Shown here in pieces: positions 61,017-64,000 of a DNA stretch of 64,000 bases; the stretch's first letter is position 1; each line of letters opens with the position of its first letter. Under the pieces are notes generated by a model, which worked only from the letters and a program-made list of their open reading frames with translations, made no database searches and had not been told where the DNA came from. This DNA comes from DATBVX01 sp963695985 (GTDB lineage: Bacteria > Pseudomonadota > Gammaproteobacteria > Steroidobacterales > Steroidobacteraceae), in assembly GCA_963695985.1 (NCBI GenBank), contig CAVOIC010000012.1, positions 124,001-188,000 on the forward strand, given 5' to 3'. Both the position numbers and the translations under genes were made by a program.

Positions 61017-61963
61017 ACCCGCAGCTCAACGCTGATCGGATAGTGATCTGAACCGAGAAAGCCGCCGACATGAAAGTGACTGGCAGCGACCTCGGCTGTC
61101 GCGAGGCAGTGATCGATCTGGATGTATAACGGCACCAGCAGCGCCGGCCATGTCGCTTGGGGACCCATGCCCTGGGCGCAATTGCGCAGCTCGCCGTCAC
61201 GCAACAGTTGCTGAAAGCGCGGCGAATAAGGCGTAACGTTCAGGTCGCCTACGATGGCGAAGGCGCCGCGCCGTTCATGCGCCAGGCGGGCGAGCGCGGC
61301 GAGTTGGGCGTTACGAATCGTCGCGCGGCCTGAGCCCAGGGGCCACGACAGGTGCGTGGCGACGAACGTAATGTCGCCGCCCGGAGAGGGCAAGGTAAAG
61401 AGCAGCGAGGGCACACCGTTTCCGCCCAGGTCAATCACGTGACTCTCGCGCGGTACGCGCCGGGTGAGTACCGCCAGGCCCCTGATGTCGTCGCCGACAT
61501 TCACCCATCGATAAGCGTATTCCGGCGTCAGCATGGCAAGCGCCGGCACCCACTGCGGCGTCACTTCGATCAGGATCAGCACATCCGGTGCCTCGCTGCG
61601 AACGTAGTCGACCATGCGCTGGTACCGGCGGCTGTATTTGAACACGTTGAAGGACAGCACCTTGAGCGCCGGGCCGCGCTCCGTTGTTGCGGCAACAGCC
61701 GTGCGCGCGAATTGCGGAACGATCGGCGGCAGATTGGCGACCGCGATGAGCGTGCTGACAAACGCGAGCGGCATCCGTTTCAGCGCGAAGGCGACAGCCG
61801 CGAGCAGGGCGGCGAGCACGACGTACTGGATGCGAAAGGGGGAAAAGAGGTCGAAGACCCACCACCAGGCGCCGACATAGCCGAGGACCGTAGCCGTGCC
61901 CAGGACGCCGCCGAGCACGAGAGCTGCGACTTCGACCCGACGCCGGCCCTGCATGCTGCTCAT
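60905..61963 (-). CDS. Endonuclease/exonuclease/phosphatase family membrane protein (YafD-like)
   Basis: 352 residues. Two or three N-terminal membrane helices (about 10-85) are followed by an EEP domain: 'LKVLSFNVFKYSRRYQRMVD', 'LILIEVTPQWVPAL', 'FVATHLSWPLGSGR', 'FAIVGDLNVTPYSPRFQQLL' and 'FLGSDHYPI', which hold the catalytic Asn, Glu, Asp and His. Resembles E. coli YafD. The final residues are encoded antisense to the end of the DUF502 gene (112-base overlap), so the C-terminal tail is species-specific. Confidence 0.88.
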   Translation of the reverse strand: MSSMQGRRRVEVAALVLGGVLGTATVLGYVGAWWWVFDLFSPFRIQYVVLAALLAAVAFALKRMPLAFVSTLIAVANLPPIVPQFARTAVAATTERGPALKVLSFNVFKYSRRYQRMVDYVRSEAPDVLILIEVTPQWVPALAMLTPEYAYRWVNVGDDIRGLAVLTRRVPRESHVIDLGGNGVPSLLFTLPSPGGDITFVATHLSWPLGSGRATIRNAQLAALARLAHERRGAFAIVGDLNVTPYSPRFQQLLRDGELRNCAQGMGPQATWPALLVPLYIQIDHCLATAEVAASHFHVGGFLGSDHYPISVELRVQVPGRVPPLADMPPVSTRRIASSTPMLSGVSRARGR

Positions 61964-62112
61964 GTCCAGAACATTCGTGCCCTCGGCACGTCGGAGTGCG
62001 AACTTATTTCACAGAATCGCGGTGACGCAGTGCAGCAGGCGTTGTCTCCACTCATAGACCCCGTATCGTATGCCCCGGGGCCAGCCTCAAAGCCGGGGGG
62101 CAATCGGGAACC

Positions 62113-64000
62113 TTGAAACCGCCGCCAGAAGGACTGCAGGCACCTGTGGAAAGCGACCCGAAACCGACGCCCGAAGACCCCGCAATCGCCAGGATCGCGG
62201 CGCAGATGTTGGCGGCCGGCGAGTCGATAGACCTGCTGGCGCTCACTTCAGACCGCAATCTGCTCACAACTCTGCGCGAAGCCGCCGGCAATTCACGGCG
62301 CGTGCTCGACGCCGCGACGCCGCAGCAGGCGGCGGAGCTGATGATGGGCGGGCGTGTGGGCGTCATCGTGGTGGACACGCTGGCCACGGGTGAGGACTCC
62401 GCCTCTTTCTGCGAGCAACTACGCGTCCAGTTCCCGGACCTCGTGCTCATCGTTGCCGGGACCACCGACGATCAGACGCAGCTCATCAAGCACGTCACCT
62501 CCGGTGACATCTATCGCTTTCTGCACAAGCCGGTCTCGCCGCCGCGAGTGAAACAGTTCGTCGAAGCCGGGCTGCGGCGCCACCTGGAGGGCCGCACGTT
62601 CACACCGGCCGATATCGCTCCGCCGCGCCGGCCCTGGGCGCTGCCGACCTTGTTCACCGGGATCGTGCTGGCGGTCATCGCCGCCACTGCCGCCGCATTT
62701 TTCCTTCTCAGGGGTGAGCAGCGTGATGATCGCGTGCCGCCCACTGTTGAAAGAACCGCACCCGCGCCTGTCAGCACGGCGCCTGCCGGACGGCAGCCGA
62801 CCGCAGCTGCGCCTGCTTCGCCTTTGAAGTCAGTGGCGCCCGACGCCGGTGAGCCGAGCGCAACTCTCGCAGCAGCCGCGGCGGCGTTCGACGCCGGCCG
62901 ATTGACTGCGCCCGCGGGCAGCAGTGCTCTCGATCTGTACCGGCGCGTGCTGTCGGCTCATCCGGCCAACGCCGACGCCGAGGCGGGTCTCGACCGGATC
63001 GCCGACCAGCTCCTGACCAGCGCCGAGACCGCGATGCTCGAGGAGCGCATCGACGATGCGGCGCGCGCCATCGAGGACGCACGCGCGGTCCGGCCCAATA
63101 ACATGCGGCTCGCCTTTCTCAGCGCACAGCTCGGCAAGGAGCGCGAGCGACATCTGATCTCCCTGGCGAGGCAGGCGGCCGACAGCGGCAACCTTGCGCG
63201 CGCCGAGAGCCTGCTCGACCGCGCCGCGCAGGATCAGACGAGCGTCTCGCCGCTCCTGGCCCAGGCGCGCCGCGAGATCGTGCAGCGGCGCGTCGGCACG
63301 AACGCGGAGAGTCTGCTCAAGCGGGCCAACGAACGGCTGCAGCAGGACAAGCTCATCGCGCCGGAAGGCGATAGCGCCGAGACTTACATCCTCGCCGCGC
63401 TCGCCGCCGATCCCGCGAACCTGACTGCACGGCAGGCGCGCCGCACGCTGGCCGACCAGGCCCTGGCGAAGGCAAGACAGGCCATCGACGCCGCAGACTT
63501 TGCCGCCGCCGCACTGTGGTTGACCCACGCCGACGCACTCGGCGCTAACGTGCGCCGCGCGCAGCGCGATCTGGAGCAGGCGCGCCAGAGCAGCGCCCGC
63601 TCACAGCAGCAGGCGCAAGTCATCGCGCGACTCGATGAGCGCATCCACCAAGGAATGCTGATGTCGCCGGAGCGAGACAGCGCTGCGTACTACTGGCGCG
63701 AGCTCAAGAGCACTGACCCGCAGAACGCGCGTCTGCAACCCGCGTTGCAGAGCATCGGCGCGGGTCTCGCACAGCAATCACAGGCGAGTCTCGGCAAGGG
63801 CGAGATCGCCGCTGCGCAAGGCGCGCTGGACGAAGCGAAGGCGCTGGGATTCTCTTCGGCAGCGCTCACGACACTCGAACAGCAGATCGCTTCGGCCCGG
63901 GAACACGCCGCTTTCATGGACAATGTCATCAGCGCCGGAACGCTGGCGCGCGATACGTATGTCGAGCCGCGCTATCCGGGGGCGGCACAACGCAAGGGCG
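62113..64000 (+). CDS. Receiver-like/transmembrane/helical-repeat/TonB chimeric protein, 5' part
   Basis: 629 codons are open to the window edge; the start is uncertain (TTG at 62113, or GTG at 62146). Residues about 40-160 look like a response-regulator receiver domain: 'LLALTSDRNLLTTLREAAGN', an Asp in the phospho-acceptor position ('VGVIVVDTLATGED', Asp88) and the conserved Lys in 'GDIYRFLHKPVSP'; only one of the two N-terminal acidic residues is present. A membrane helix follows (about 175-199), a Pro/Ala linker, then about 400 residues of TPR-like helices. The last visible residues, 'YVEPRYPGAAQRKG', look like the beginning of a TonB C-terminal domain. Confidence 0.7.
   Translation, partial: MKPPPEGLQAPVESDPKPTPEDPAIARIAAQMLAAGESIDLLALTSDRNLLTTLREAAGNSRRVLDAATPQQAAELMMGGRVGVIVVDTLATGEDSASFCEQLRVQFPDLVLIVAGTTDDQTQLIKHVTSGDIYRFLHKPVSPPRVKQFVEAGLRRHLEGRTFTPADIAPPRRPWALPTLFTGIVLAVIAATAAAFFLLRGEQRDDRVPPTVERTAPAPVSTAPAGRQPTAAAPASPLKSVAPDAGEPSATLAAAAAAFDAGRLTAPAGSSALDLYRRVLSAHPANADAEAGLDRIADQLLTSAETAMLEERIDDAARAIEDARAVRPNNMRLAFLSAQLGKERERHLISLARQAADSGNLARAESLLDRAAQDQTSVSPLLAQARREIVQRRVGTNAESLLKRANERLQQDKLIAPEGDSAETYILAALAADPANLTARQARRTLADQALAKARQAIDAADFAAAALWLTHADALGANVRRAQRDLEQARQSSARSQQQAQVIARLDERIHQGMLMSPERDSAAYYWRELKSTDPQNARLQPALQSIGAGLAQQSQASLGKGEIAAAQGALDEAKALGFSSAALTTLEQQIASAREHAAFMDNVISAGTLARDTYVEPRYPGAAQRKG

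Noticed and set aside
1..64000. Mobile elements, CRISPR arrays, prophage, tRNA or rRNA genes
   Set aside because: I looked for transposase, integrase, Cas and phage motifs, direct-repeat arrays and tRNA-like folds in the gaps and found none convincing.

Overview
The window is 64 kb of GC-rich, gene-dense chromosomal DNA from a gammaproteobacterium. The dprA-smg-topA order, the FadE-type acyl-CoA dehydrogenase, the RlmJ, Gor, PrlC and ExeA/ExeB homologues and the DUF3187/DUF3379/DUF4399/DUF502 families together suggest the Xanthomonadales/Nevskiales/Steroidobacterales side of the class. This placement is inferred from gene content; no rRNA or tRNA gene was seen to confirm it. There is no insertion sequence, prophage or CRISPR array, so this is core chromosome with a few accessory modules.

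Layout. 1-5 kb: end of a LysM protein, dprA, smg, a rho-independent terminator and topA. 5-17 kb: housekeeping genes (rlmJ, tag, aroE, gor, prlC, xthA), an ECF sigma/anti-sigma pair with a periplasmic protein, an HD hydrolase, a VanY-like peptidase and a GFA-family protein. 17.5-23.5 kb: a membrane GGDEF/EAL protein, an ABC-F ATPase and a phospholipase D-like protein. 23.5-27.6 kb (minus strand): an Mla-type lipid transport operon (STAS-MlaE, MlaF, MlaD, PqiC-like lipoprotein) ending in a thermonuclease. 27.6-31.4 kb: a CPA2 antiporter, then a clear cyclic-di-GMP-I (GEMM) riboswitch ahead of a FAD-linked oxidase. 31.4-36 kb (minus strand): dps, a DUF3187 protein, an RND efflux remnant, and a YtrA-type GntR/ABC operon headed by a small exported repeat protein and a near-perfect 28-bp palindrome. 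36-42.4 kb: a second ECF sigma module, mdh, fadE and a DUF3667 membrane protein. 42.4-50 kb: a DUF4399 protein, dinB, and an M81 peptidase / glutamine-synthetase-like / aldehyde dehydrogenase / iron alcohol dehydrogenase cluster. 50-56 kb: ExeA/ExeB homologues, a DAK2-DegV fusion, PhzF and a PLP lyase. 56-64 kb: small exported and membrane proteins, and the start of a receiver-TM-repeat-TonB chimera that runs off the right edge.

Five genes (topA, the PLD-like gene, mdh, the DUF3667 gene and the M81 gene) are each interrupted by one apparent extra base. Removing it restores a full-length protein in every case. The consistent direction, in genes that include topA and mdh, points more to assembly or sequencing errors than to real decay, and should be settled before any of them is called a pseudogene.

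The most interesting items are the c-di-GMP riboswitch/FAD oxidase unit near a c-di-GMP enzyme, the palindrome-controlled operon encoding an exported peptide with TonB-box-like repeats, the receiver-TonB chimera, the one-polypeptide fatty-acid-kinase-like fusion, and a possible gamma-glutamylation pathway using an M81 hydrolase.
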